From Aquimarina mycalae (GTDB taxonomy: Bacteria; Bacteroidota; Bacteroidia; Flavobacteriales; Flavobacteriaceae), in contig NZ_JARYGY010000008.1 in assembly GCF_029906345.1 (NCBI RefSeq), forward strand, positions 1 through 64,000: a stretch of 64,000 bases of DNA, given 5' to 3'. Below the pieces are notes generated by a model. The model was not told where the DNA came from, ran no database searches, and saw only the letters and a list, made by a program, of their open reading frames with translations. Below are positions 25,801-34,107 of this stretch, in pieces. The first letter of the stretch is position 1. Each line of letters starts with the position of its first letter. Position numbers and translations under genes: made by a program.

Positions 25801-26302
25801 GGAGAATTATAAAATTAATGATGATGGAGATTATTTAAATTCTGTATCCAAAGTAGATATTCCTTGGCTAGAACGTCTATTGGATGTTTGGGTGGATTTG
25901 GATAATGAACAAAAATGGTTTACACCAATTCAGATAAATGCCCTAGAAAAATTGATATCACTTCCCAATTCAAACAAAATAAATGTACGTACAGAATTAG
26001 AAAAAGTGTACTTCAACGAACTTAAAAAGAATAGGATTCAAAACATTGAATATGTAGATATTCTTGAAACCATTAATTGGAGAGAAACTCAAATATGTAT
26101 TCCACAGCATGGGCAATCAGAGAACCACTATGCTTTATTGCTTCCAGAAACAAATTGGAAGCTTGTTGACAGTAATTTTACACTTGAACTTGAACTGTTA
26201 TTCACCAATAATAAAATTGAATTATGTCAGGAAATGAGTGGATTATGGTGTAGACCAGAATGGTTTGAATACTATTTAAAAAGACCAAAAAGTGTTTTAT
26301 GA
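25793..26302 (+). CDS. Hypothetical soluble protein
   Basis: 169 residues from the ATG at 25793 (ATG overlaps the preceding TAA region by 8 nt; an upstream in-frame TTG is less likely). It has 'PWLERLLDVWVDLDNEQKW' (about 23) and a C-terminal 'MSGLWCRPEWFEYYLKRP'. Cytosolic. It overlaps the following EF-Tu-like gene by 4 nt. Confidence 0.6.
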   Translation: MNKENYKINDDGDYLNSVSKVDIPWLERLLDVWVDLDNEQKWFTPIQINALEKLISLPNSNKINVRTELEKVYFNELKKNRIQNIEYVDILETINWRETQICIPQHGQSENHYALLLPETNWKLVDSNFTLELELLFTNNKIELCQEMSGLWCRPEWFEYYLKRPKSVL

Positions 26303-26634
26303 AAAACAAATTTACTTCAACTGATTTTATAGCAGAACTACAATTTTTAAACACCGAACAAGGAGGAAGAAAAACCCTGGTAACATCAGGTTATCGACCA
26401 CATATAGAATTCGAAGAATATCCAGAATATCTAACCTCAGGACAGCAAACGTATTTGGGGCAAGAAACCGTTGCTCCAGGAGAAACAGTACTAGCCGAAA
26501 TCTCGATCTTGAGCAAAGATTATTTTGCCAATAAGTTGTATGAAAATATGTGTTTTGAGTTTTATGAAGGAAAACATAAAATAGGATCGGGAAAAGTATT
26601 GGAGATTGTGAATTTGAGCTTGAAAATGGAATAG
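26299..26634 (+). CDS. Stand-alone EF-Tu domain-III-like protein
   Basis: 111 residues that correspond to the third barrel of EF-Tu without the GTPase: 'EQGGRKT' (20-26), 'SGYRP' (30-34), 'VAPGETV' (58-64) and 'EGKHKIGSGKVLEI' (90-103) line up with E-G-G-R-x-T, K-G-Y-R-P, V-M-P-G-D and E-G-G-R-x-V-G-A-G-V-V. No G1-G5 motifs are present. EF-Tu is used as a cofactor or target by several contact-dependent toxins, so a decoy or competitor role is an attractive inference. It overlaps the previous gene by 4 nt. Confidence 0.75.
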   Translation: MKNKFTSTDFIAELQFLNTEQGGRKTLVTSGYRPHIEFEEYPEYLTSGQQTYLGQETVAPGETVLAEISILSKDYFANKLYENMCFEFYEGKHKIGSGKVLEIVNLSLKME

Positions 26635-26720
26635 ACAGCGCAATTGCTTTTAAACTTTTTGATATTATTTCGGGCTTAGATTTAAACTAGAATTGCAAGT
26701 TTTTATTGGTTTCATCGTTT

Positions 26721-26748
26721 CTTGTCATTCCAGCGTAGACTGAAATCC
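26721..26748. repeat. REP-like sequence remnant
   Basis: TTGTCATTCCAGCGTAGACT continuing to GAAATCC resembles the widespread GTCATTCCAGCG-type extragenic palindrome half. Only one arm is seen. It abuts the left end of the 270-nt direct repeat. Confidence 0.35.
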
Positions 26749-27014
26749 ATTTTTTTAGCGGAGATCAATGTTTTTTAGCTAGAAAATAAATCCTTTTTTC
26801 AAAAGCGATTACTCATTAAAATTGCCGATTTTTCATTAATTTAAATAAATCATTTGTGGTAAATGAACAAATATAGATTGCTACGCTACGAATATGGATT
26901 GACTATAGATTTATAAAACAATTATATTTAATATAGTAGTATAGTAAGTATTACTAGATCATTAGATAAGATGAATAAAAGAATGAAGACACTGTTAGTA
27001 ACAAGTTGTATTTA
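26744..27014 (+). repeat. 270-nt direct repeat, copy 1 (non-coding)
   Basis: Starts AATCCATTTTTTTAGCGGAG and is repeated with about 85-90 percent identity at 27485-27759. The first 190 nt are best conserved and the end is more diverged. Contains the dispersed core at 26867-26908. It flanks, with copy 2, the single gene at 27028, and fills most of the gene-free stretch 26635-27027. Confidence 0.8.
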
Positions 27015-27027
27015 ATTGAAAAAAAAT

Positions 27028-27426
27028 ATGAATGATTTCTACAAAATAGATGAAATAGGAAAAATGAAGTACTTAAGCAATTTGTGTTGTTTTAGTAGTT
27101 TAAAGGAATTTAAAATTAAGAGCTACACAATAACAATCGAAATTAATTCAATCGATGAAAACGAAGCCAAAAGTCTCCATACTTATATTCATTCAACGCT
27201 ACTTGAAATTACAACTTTTGATAGAAAAGCAAAGAAAAAATTAAAAGAACTATATAATCCAACTGAGAGAGAACTTGAGGAAATTAAAGTCAGTATTGTG
27301 GGTTTTCATATAAATAAAGATTTTGATTTATTTTATAATCTTCCTAAAGGTTCTCCTATGGAATATTTAAGCATTAAATTCTCCGAAGACGGAGTGGTAA
27401 TTGATTCCGGAGGAGGAAATTATTAA
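27028..27426 (+). CDS. Hypothetical protein between direct repeats
   Basis: 132 residues from the ATG at 27028; a TTG four codons upstream is possible. Soluble, with 'TYIHSTLLEITTFDRKAKKKLKELY' in the middle and 'SIKFSEDGVVIDSGGGNY' at the end. It is the only gene between the two 270-nt direct repeats, so it may have arrived or may be lost as a unit. Family not recognised. Confidence 0.6.
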   Translation: MNDFYKIDEIGKMKYLSNLCCFSSLKEFKIKSYTITIEINSIDENEAKSLHTYIHSTLLEITTFDRKAKKKLKELYNPTERELEEIKVSIVGFHINKDFDLFYNLPKGSPMEYLSIKFSEDGVVIDSGGGNY

Positions 27427-27484
27427 AAAATAAGCCAACCACAATAAACGTTAAATCCAATAAGTACAAATGAAATTGCAAATG

Positions 27485-27759
27485 AATCCATTTTTTTAGC
27501 GGAGATCAATGTTTTTAGCTAGAAAATAATTCCTTTTTTCAAAGCGATTACCCATTAAAAATGCCAATTTTTCATTAATTTAAATAAATCATTTGTGGTA
27601 AATGAACAAATATAGATTGCTGCACTACGAATATTGATTGACTGTAGATTTATAAAACAAATATTTTTAATATAGCAGTATGTAATTATCGGTATACTAT
27701 CATATTAGATGTATAAAAGGAATAAAGGTACTTATGTAAATAAGTTGCAAGTCATTTAA
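27485..27759 (+). repeat. 270-nt direct repeat, copy 2 (non-coding)
   Basis: Second copy, offset 741 nt from the first. It begins with the same AATCCATTTTTTTAGCGGAG and keeps the segment from TTTTTCATTAATTTAAATAA through the core at 27606-27647. It fills most of the gene-free stretch 27427-27767 and ends just before the GTG of the next gene. Confidence 0.8.
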
Positions 27760-27767
27760 ACAGAGCA

Positions 27768-28322
27768 GTGAATAAGTTAAAGAAAATCATCAAATATTTT
27801 GGAATTCTATTTATTCTGACAATTTTATTTCGTGGATTTTTGTATCGAAATTTAGTCAACTACTCAAAGATTGGAATTAGAAATAATATCATTCTGACTA
27901 ACAAAAATCTGATTGAAGAAATTGACAAAAAAATAAAAGAAAAATCATTAACAATAGAAGAAATAATTGAATTAAGTAATGATATTACAAGCGCAGAACT
28001 AGAATTTACCTTTAATAAGGTTTCAAATAATTCAAATATCATTTATGGGTCAAAAAAAGCTAACTGCATTGGATATTCCTCTCTATTTAACTCAATCGGA
28101 AATTACATAATCGGAAAGCAAAAATTGACTGATAAATATGAGTTTACTCATTTGGTTGGAAAATTAGATGTTTTTGGGCTAGACATTCATAACTTATTTA
28201 GCAGCTCGTTTTTTAAAGACCACGATTTTAACGAAATAAAGCTCAAACAAACTGGAGAAAATAAATTTGTTGACCCTAGTATGCGAGATTATTTAAGAAT
28301 TGAATATGTTATATCTGAATAA
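27768..28322 (+). CDS. Membrane-anchored transglutaminase-like protein
   Basis: 184 residues from a GTG start. One N-terminal helix (about 9-26) anchors a soluble domain with a papain/transglutaminase-type triad candidate: C100 in 'KKANCIGYSSLF', H152 in 'KDHDFNE' and D169 in 'FVDPSMRDYL'. The N-C-x-G-[YF] and H-x-[FW] settings are typical of bacterial transglutaminase-like proteases. It could be an enzyme or a catalytically repurposed immunity protein. It sits between the 270-nt repeat and cassette element B. Confidence 0.6.
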   Translation: MNKLKKIIKYFGILFILTILFRGFLYRNLVNYSKIGIRNNIILTNKNLIEEIDKKIKEKSLTIEEIIELSNDITSAELEFTFNKVSNNSNIIYGSKKANCIGYSSLFNSIGNYIIGKQKLTDKYEFTHLVGKLDVFGLDIHNLFSSSFFKDHDFNEIKLKQTGENKFVDPSMRDYLRIEYVISE

Positions 28323-28340
28323 AAACGCTTTACGCCGCGG

Positions 28341-28470
28341 TGTATAAACATAGTTAGTAATTGCTAAATTGAGAGGTTTATAAAGAAAAAGATAAGACAG
28401 AATTAAAAGTTTTGGCTAAGTGCTTAATAGAAAGTGCACTACTTTTAATTCTCGCACTAACTATAACCTA
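28341..28470 (+). repeat. Cassette-type intergenic element, copy B
   Basis: Perfect 11-bp inverted repeat GAATTAAAAGT (28400-28410) / ACTTTTAATTC (28441-28451) with a 30-nt loop, followed by TCGCACTAACTATAACC. The segment CTACTTTTAATTCTCGCACT matches copy A (22529 onward) with few changes. It separates two unrelated small genes and contains no ORF. Confidence 0.5.
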
Positions 28471-28493
28471 GAAGCTAGATTTAATAAGCAAGA

Positions 28494-28982
28494 ATGAAAA
28501 ATAATTTTGAGATAAGAGCAGTAAAAAAGGAGGATAAAAAAATAAGTTTCGACTTTTTTATAGACGGGAAAGCACTAACCGAATGGTTAAACATTAGTCG
28601 CTTTGATGTAGCTTATTCTGATTTTGATTTAGATATATTGGAGGTTGATACATCTAAGTTTCCTGATTATGATAGAACAAAAATTAACAAAAACGCTGTC
28701 GCCCAATTTTTAGGAAATAAACAGCCATCTAATCAATTCGCAACAAACCGAATTATATTGTATAGATGTCATTGTGGTAGTGATTATTGCGGTGTTATTT
28801 CATTTATTTTAGATAAACAAGATGATTTGATAGTCTGGAAAGAGATCACCTATGAAAATGATGATTTTGAATATGAGAAAGAGATGGAGAACAGAGGAAT
28901 ACAACCAATAAAGGAACTGAAATTTGCCAGAAAGGAATATGAATTAGAGTTTGAAAGCTATTTAAAAAAATACTGTACTTAA
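28494..28982 (+). CDS. Hypothetical protein with C-x-C-x4-C motif
   Basis: 162 residues, acidic, soluble. 'RCHCGSDYCGVISF' (about 91-104) contains a tight cysteine knuckle that could bind metal. It is followed by an acidic helix rich in Glu. Unnamed proteins with this C-x-C-G-x3-C-G layout occur in immunity neighbourhoods, but I cannot name the family. It begins about 25 nt after cassette element B. Confidence 0.6.
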   Translation: MKNNFEIRAVKKEDKKISFDFFIDGKALTEWLNISRFDVAYSDFDLDILEVDTSKFPDYDRTKINKNAVAQFLGNKQPSNQFATNRIILYRCHCGSDYCGVISFILDKQDDLIVWKEITYENDDFEYEKEMENRGIQPIKELKFARKEYELEFESYLKKYCT

Positions 28983-29120
28983 ATATAGTATGAACCATAA
29001 TGGTTTAAGAACGATTATCAAAATAGAAACATAAAAGTAAGAGTAATGTAAAAATGAAAAGTTAATATGTAGAAATCCGATACTACTCATACACCAAACG
29101 ATTGACAATAATTAAGAAAA

Positions 29121-29960
29121 ATGAAATCATTTAAAGAAATAAATCAAAGTGAAGTAGCAAGAAAGAAACTAAAATCTCTTGCAAAATCGTCAAATCTTGA
29201 TTTGGAGTTTGTGGCCTTACTTGCGAATTATAATTGGGATTATGATCCTATCGGGAGAGAGTCGATAGGTTGGGTTCAAAAAGAACAGATTGATTCAGAA
29301 CAACTTACAAAAGACAGTGAACTAATATTTGAATATCTTGGACTCAAAAACGATTTAAGCTTTGATAAAAAGTATTTGAAAGAGCAAATCGTATCTAGTC
29401 ATAAGAACAAAAACCCCGACAAACTTAGAGAAAATATACTGATATCTGGATTGGAGAAAAATTATTGTTATTTATCTGAATACTCAACATATCATTACCT
29501 AAATAATCTGAGTTTTGAAAAATTAGAATTATTAGATTATAAAGAATCTTATGATAATCTAGCATTTATAAAAACACTATTCAAAAAACTATTTAGAGGT
29601 GGTGCTGTGGATAGATATAATTTATTTTACTGCTATTGTGATTTATGTATTAATCTTCCGTATAAAGAAGTTAAACAATCTGAAATAATAAATTGGATTG
29701 AAATCTTGCTTAAGAATATTAATAATCTGGATAGTTCAGCAACCTTAAAAAGCCTCATTAAAAGCTGTCAAGGAATAATCAAAGGAGATAAATATTTTAA
29801 ACAAGAAATTTTACAATCGCTAGCATATTCTGGAGATTTAAAAACTAATAAAATTGACGTATCTAACATTTTTATTCCAGAATTTAGAGATGTTTTATCA
29901 AATCATTTCTATTCAAACGAATGGACTTATCCTCTAAGGTTTTGGAACGAAAACAAATAA
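29121..29960 (+). CDS. Hypothetical helical protein
   Basis: 279 residues, mostly alpha-helical, soluble. No motif recognised; 'CYCDLCINLPYKEV' (about 172) contains a C-x-C-x2-C cluster. It is preceded by about 140 nt without a gene and followed by a short gap. Longer than most neighbours; function unknown. Confidence 0.6.
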   Translation: MKSFKEINQSEVARKKLKSLAKSSNLDLEFVALLANYNWDYDPIGRESIGWVQKEQIDSEQLTKDSELIFEYLGLKNDLSFDKKYLKEQIVSSHKNKNPDKLRENILISGLEKNYCYLSEYSTYHYLNNLSFEKLELLDYKESYDNLAFIKTLFKKLFRGGAVDRYNLFYCYCDLCINLPYKEVKQSEIINWIEILLKNINNLDSSATLKSLIKSCQGIIKGDKYFKQEILQSLAYSGDLKTNKIDVSNIFIPEFRDVLSNHFYSNEWTYPLRFWNENK

Positions 29961-30027
29961 ATATTACCAACACGGTAAAAAATAATAGTGGCTTAAGTGA
30001 TAAAATAAACGTAAAATATAAAATGTT

Positions 30028-30480
30028 ATGACTAAAAAAATAGTATTAAATCTTACGATACTGACTATTACAATCTTGTTTTTTAGCTCTCAAGGAAAAG
30101 CACAAGAAATGAAAAATATGTATAAGACTGAACTAGAAAACGGAACTTGGATAACTGACAATATATTAGGGTTAGATCCTAACATCAAACAATACAACTT
30201 AACAAAGTTTATTGAAAGAAAATTTGCTGGTAACCTGACTAGTTTTGGAGATAAAATGGTTTTTAATAGTAGTTATGTTGCACCTTGCGGGAATGATAAT
30301 TTTACAACAGTAATTGGGAAATATGAATTCTTTGACAAAGAAAAAATTATCATTTCAGTTGATACTGTTTCGTACTCTGGTGAATGGGAAAAACCGACGG
30401 AGCACCGAAAACCAAAGGAGATAATTTTTTTAATATCTAAAGTTGATGAGACAATAGTTTTTACCAAACAAAGTGAGTAG
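30028..30480 (+). CDS. Secreted hypothetical protein
   Basis: 150 residues with a signal peptide ending near 'GKAQ' (about residue 26). The mature part contains 'FIERKFAGNLTSFGDKMVFNSSY' and 'CGNDNFTTVIGKYEFFDKEKI', a lipocalin-like strand pattern. Periplasmic. No family name. It stands alone between two gene-free gaps, the second of which looks like a degenerate cassette element. Confidence 0.65.
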   Translation: MTKKIVLNLTILTITILFFSSQGKAQEMKNMYKTELENGTWITDNILGLDPNIKQYNLTKFIERKFAGNLTSFGDKMVFNSSYVAPCGNDNFTTVIGKYEFFDKEKIIISVDTVSYSGEWEKPTEHRKPKEIIFLISKVDETIVFTKQSE

Positions 30481-30486
30481 AAAACT

Positions 30487-30598
30487 ATTATACACAATAC
30501 AGTTGCGATAAAAGATTACTAAAAAGTCTTAAATCTAAAGATTTGAGTCAACGCCAAATTTTTAACCTGAATTTTAAAATAGAGTAAATCAAAAAAAA
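30487..30598 (+). repeat. Possible degenerate cassette element, copy C
   Basis: TATACACAATACAGTTGCGA at its left, AATCTAAAGATTTGAG in the middle (7-nt arms AAATCTA/AGATTT, imperfect) and CGCCAAATTTTTAACCTGA to the right share pieces with copy A but not the conserved tail. Weak call. Confidence 0.3.
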
Positions 30599-30601
30599 GA
30601 T

Positions 30602-31195
30602 ATGGGAGGAATGCTTCATCCTACTGCAAAAGGAATACTTGATGGGCGTATAAAAGGTTTAAATAACGCTGTTCATATTACTACATATATTATCGATAAC
30701 GGAAAAGAAGAATTGGAAATTCCTAATTACTACACATTACCAGGAATTGAATATTATATTGGTTTTGGGACAGGTTATGAACAAGGTCAAGCTTTGAGAA
30801 TGGTATTAGAAAAAGATAGTAGTAGTCAAATAACATTAGATGAAAAAATAGAGTGTCTTTCCTTTCTATTGAAAAAACAAGAGACCTGTGGATTAATTGT
30901 ATCAACTGAATCTTTTTTAGATAACATTAAATATTGGGGAGCGTTTAAATTCTCCAAAACCAATATTGATGAGCTACAAAATTTATTAAAGGAAAATAAG
31001 GTTCAAAGAGCGGTTGATAAAATGCTGATATATTTAAAAGAAAATTTTTACTTGAAATCTTTGATAGAATTTTATCAAATATGGGATAGACTAAAAAATA
31101 TAAGACAAGAGAAAAAAAAGAATAAAGAATATATTATTACCGAAGAACTAGAAAAGATAAAAATTGAAGTCCAAAATTGGATAGGTTCAAAATAA
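30602..31195 (+). CDS. Hypothetical protein
   Basis: 197 residues starting M-G-G-M-L-H-P-T-A-K-G. Soluble, with a beta N-terminal half containing 'LPGIEYYIGFGTGYEQGQAL' (about 46-65) and a helical C-terminal half. No family recognised. It begins directly after cassette element C. Confidence 0.6.
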   Translation: MGGMLHPTAKGILDGRIKGLNNAVHITTYIIDNGKEELEIPNYYTLPGIEYYIGFGTGYEQGQALRMVLEKDSSSQITLDEKIECLSFLLKKQETCGLIVSTESFLDNIKYWGAFKFSKTNIDELQNLLKENKVQRAVDKMLIYLKENFYLKSLIEFYQIWDRLKNIRQEKKKNKEYIITEELEKIKIEVQNWIGSK

Positions 31196-31282
31196 GGAAA
31201 AGTATAAACGATCATCTTATGTGGTGTATGAGATTGACATCATACAAAGACTGTTATGGAACTTAAGAAATAAATATATAGC

Positions 31283-31792
31283 ATGAAAAATTACTATAAA
31301 TATGTAGACGAAGATAAAACAGAGTGTTTTTTAGAATTGGATGAAGATTTTTTTTGTGAAAGAGCAATTTACAAGACAGGAAATAATGTAATCAACACAT
31401 ATTTAGAAATAGAACATGAATCATATTTTTTACCAGAAGGCAATCTAAAAGATAGTTTAGAATTTATGATGGTGAGCTCCAAAGTAGAATTTGATACCTT
31501 ATGGAAAGAATCAATGATGAAATCCGAATCGAATTGGAATACATTGAAAATGAAGTATGAAATTGGAGATTTAGTTATATCCCGAATTTTATGTTTTTAC
31601 CCACAAGGAATAATCTCAAATTTTGGAGAAGAATTTAATGCGCTATCAGACTTTAAAACTTGTCAGGAAAAATTTGGAAAAGAAAAAATGTATCCAAATA
31701 AAGAAATAGAGTTGAGAATCTCTGGATTTGATAACATCAACAAACTTATTCTATTAGGAGTTCGTAATATAGAATACAACAAAAAGAGTTAA
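31283..31792 (+). CDS. Hypothetical soluble protein
   Basis: 169 residues, acidic, no signal. 'YYKYVDEDKTECFLELDEDF' opens the protein, and a 'LVISRILCFYPQGIISNFG' strand pair lies near 95-113. Single cytosolic domain; family unknown. It lies 87 nt after the previous gene and 38 nt before the next. Confidence 0.6.
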   Translation: MKNYYKYVDEDKTECFLELDEDFFCERAIYKTGNNVINTYLEIEHESYFLPEGNLKDSLEFMMVSSKVEFDTLWKESMMKSESNWNTLKMKYEIGDLVISRILCFYPQGIISNFGEEFNALSDFKTCQEKFGKEKMYPNKEIELRISGFDNINKLILLGVRNIEYNKKS

Positions 31793-31830
31793 AAAAACAT
31801 TTTGGACCAAACAATAACAAACATTGAAAA

Positions 31831-32442
31831 ATGACATTACCCAAAAAAGGATTTAGATCAATAATAGTAAATGATACCCTTTACAAATACAAAATAACAG
31901 GTGAAGATGGAGGCATTAGACTTATTATAGGCCTTCCTGATATTAATGGGCAAGTGCTAATAGGGTGGATTGATTATCACTCAAATTATGTGTCTAATTT
32001 TAATACAGAAGGTATTGCAAAAAGCTGGAGTCTATTTCAGAGAACCATTGTCACCCCTAAAACAATTAGAGAAGTAATTTTATATGGTTTAGATAACAAT
32101 TGGAAACCAGAGGAGAACCTAAAACAAATGATTGTGAATCATTTAGATGATAAAATTAATGTACAACTAAAAAAAATAACCAAATTCCCAGAATTGAAAG
32201 GTGAAGAAGTAGCTGTTGTTTTTGAATCGCATAATAAAAGGTTACATCTTGACTTTACACTTTATGAAGGAGAAGGAAATATCTATCATAAATTTGACAA
32301 CATCCAATTAGCCAAAATTTTTTCTGAATCAAAGATTAAAGAAAATGATAATTTGTCTTGTTGGGGACTTAATGATTTTAATAAGTCCTTAATGTATATA
32401 GACAAAAGAGGAACATTTGAATTTGAAAATAACATTTGTTAA
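31831..32442 (+). CDS. Hypothetical soluble protein with 'CWGL' motif
   Basis: 203 residues, soluble, beta-rich N-terminus ('GFRSIIVNDTLYKYKI') and a C-terminal 'NLSCWGLNDFN' near 182. The protein at 34108 contains a comparable 'IDCWGLKDID', hinting at a distant relation, though the rest does not align by eye. Cytosolic, probably immunity-type. Confidence 0.6.
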   Translation: MTLPKKGFRSIIVNDTLYKYKITGEDGGIRLIIGLPDINGQVLIGWIDYHSNYVSNFNTEGIAKSWSLFQRTIVTPKTIREVILYGLDNNWKPEENLKQMIVNHLDDKINVQLKKITKFPELKGEEVAVVFESHNKRLHLDFTLYEGEGNIYHKFDNIQLAKIFSESKIKENDNLSCWGLNDFNKSLMYIDKRGTFEFENNIC

Positions 32443-32482
32443 ACCCAGATTAAACTCAGTGTAATACCAAATCAACCACAAA

Positions 32483-32836
32483 ATGGCATATACAATTAAA
32501 AAATCTGAAATTATTGACTATTCACCAGAATCTTTAAAGGATTTCGAATTGTTGATGTATGAATACATAGACAATCTGCATTTTACGTTAAACCCCAGAG
32601 AGTGTTTGAAAAATGCTGATGAATATATTGTGATTGCCAAAGAAAGATTTCTAAAATCTGGTTGGGCAGGAGACGGCAATATAGAATTAATCTGGGTGCC
32701 ACCTTTTATGCTAAAAGACCCAGATGGCAAGACTTTATATTGGGAAAAAACAAAAGGGATTGTTGTCTGGCATGTGAAACAAGAAAGTGATGGAATTTCT
32801 TGGCTATTAACTCCAAGTGAATTAAAACTGACCTAA
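32483..32836 (+). CDS. Hypothetical immunity-like protein
   Basis: 117 residues: 'ERFLKSGWAGDGNIELIWVPPFM' (about 54-76) and 'GIVVWHVKQESDGISWLLTPSEL' at the end. This layout is familiar from unnamed Bacteroidota small proteins. Soluble; starts 40 nt after the previous gene. Confidence 0.62.
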   Translation: MAYTIKKSEIIDYSPESLKDFELLMYEYIDNLHFTLNPRECLKNADEYIVIAKERFLKSGWAGDGNIELIWVPPFMLKDPDGKTLYWEKTKGIVVWHVKQESDGISWLLTPSELKLT

Positions 32837-32873
32837 GAAACCTACCTCTAAACGTAGATAACCATAGTAAATA

Positions 32874-33383
32874 ATGAAAATTAATAATCCAATACATATT
32901 CATTTAAAAGACTTTTTTTTAAAAGAACAATTTGACATTATAAAAGTTGGGCAAACAAAAGAATGGATTTTAAATAACTTTCCTGAACCTGACGATGATA
33001 CAGACATGGGAAATGGCTTTAGCATTATTAGGTATGGATGGATTGAACTTCATTTTGACCTTGATAAATTATTTCTAATATGGTGTGATAGCCTTCCTTA
33101 TATCGAAGACAGTGATCGAATTAAATATGATAAATGGATGCTGACCAATCTAGATGAACTGACATTAGAACAAACTCAAAAAAGGCTTAATTCAGAAAGT
33201 GTAAATTATTTAGTGAAGTTTAACACTGAAGAACGGCATGTGATTGTCAAAATAAAATATAGTGGTGTCAAGCTTTGGTTTCATCCCGAAACCGAAAAAA
33301 TGAATGACGAAACTAATAAATATAAACTATTTGCATTTGGGAAAAGCGAAGAAGATTATGATAACTTTAATAGAGGTTTCTAA
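32874..33383 (+). CDS. Immunity-like protein, 'LGQTKEWI' family copy 1
   Basis: 169 residues, paralogue of the 56382 protein. Both start M-K-[IL]-x-x-P-I-x-I, carry '[VL]GQTKEWI[LI]NNFP[ED]PD' near 24-40, 'W-x3-ELHFD/ELFFE' near 60, and '[LI]-x-Y-D-K-W' or 'KLDKWIF'. Soluble, no catalytic signature. Two copies 23 kb apart in one array suggest duplication and diversification against different partners. Confidence 0.65.
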   Translation: MKINNPIHIHLKDFFLKEQFDIIKVGQTKEWILNNFPEPDDDTDMGNGFSIIRYGWIELHFDLDKLFLIWCDSLPYIEDSDRIKYDKWMLTNLDELTLEQTQKRLNSESVNYLVKFNTEERHVIVKIKYSGVKLWFHPETEKMNDETNKYKLFAFGKSEEDYDNFNRGF

Positions 33384-33421
33384 TATATAAATGATGATAA
33401 CAGAATTTGAAAAATAGAGCA

Positions 33422-33757
33422 ATGGAAATTAATTACAATAACATAATCAAACTTTTAAATGCTGAATCAAAAAAAACAATAGAAGAATTACGAATAAATA
33501 GGACTCAAGAATTAGTAGCTAGAAAAAAAGAAGTTGACAATGCCATTACATGGTTGAAAAAAGGAATGGATCATCAAATTCATCCAGATATGAATATTAT
33601 TATGATACCTGAAAAAATGACAAAAACACCATCTTCTGAATATAGGTTGATAGAGGATCATGAATCTGATGAAAGAAAATACTGGACAGAAGTTAAACTT
33701 GACGATCAGGAATTAAGACCGATGCCAGGAGATTTTTTAATGATCAAGTATAAATGA
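33422..33757 (+). CDS. Hypothetical soluble protein
   Basis: 111 residues from the ATG at 33422; an in-frame TTG five codons upstream is less likely. A long N-terminal helix (about 5-45, 'TIEELRINRTQELVARKKEV') is followed by 'MIPEKMTKTPSSEYRLI' and a compact beta end 'RPMPGDFLMIKYK'. Family unknown. Confidence 0.58.
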   Translation: MEINYNNIIKLLNAESKKTIEELRINRTQELVARKKEVDNAITWLKKGMDHQIHPDMNIIMIPEKMTKTPSSEYRLIEDHESDERKYWTEVKLDDQELRPMPGDFLMIKYK

Positions 33758-33796
33758 ACCCAAAATGTTTTTTGAAAATGAAAGAAAATTAAATCA

Positions 33797-34084
33797 ATGA
33801 ATCTACTAGAAAAAGCTAGCAATAATTTAGGGCTCATAAGAATCATACATCATAACGAGCAAGTATATAAACTGGTTTGTTTGATACGTACAGAAGACAG
33901 ACGTCCTTTTCAGGCAGATTGGTATCAAGGAAAAGAGTCTTATCTGGTAGCAGTAGACGAAAACGGACATTTTTTTCTTAGACATTCTGGAGGCTATATT
34001 TTTAAGCTAGATCCAAATACTAAAAAAGAAGAACGGATTGCTAAAAGTGAACATGAATTTATCAAAATGATAGGTTGGGATTAA
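33797..34084 (+). CDS. Small SUKH-like protein (tentative)
   Basis: 95 residues. 'SYLVAVDENGHFFLRHSGGYIFKLDPNTK' (about 48-76) followed by 'IAKSEHEFIKMIGWD' resembles the C-terminal half of SMI1/KNR4 (SUKH) domains, where an L-A-x-D-x-x-G strand leads to a final S-x-x-E-F-[IL] helix. The N-terminal helices of SUKH are missing, so this is tentative. Cytosolic. Confidence 0.58.
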   Translation: MNLLEKASNNLGLIRIIHHNEQVYKLVCLIRTEDRRPFQADWYQGKESYLVAVDENGHFFLRHSGGYIFKLDPNTKKEERIAKSEHEFIKMIGWD

Positions 34085-34107
34085 AAGACGAACAGGATTG
34101 AAGGAAC

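Noticed and set aside
28983..29120. Possible short gene in the gap before 29121
   Set aside because: Stops occur in all frames within about 20 codons; nothing coding-like.
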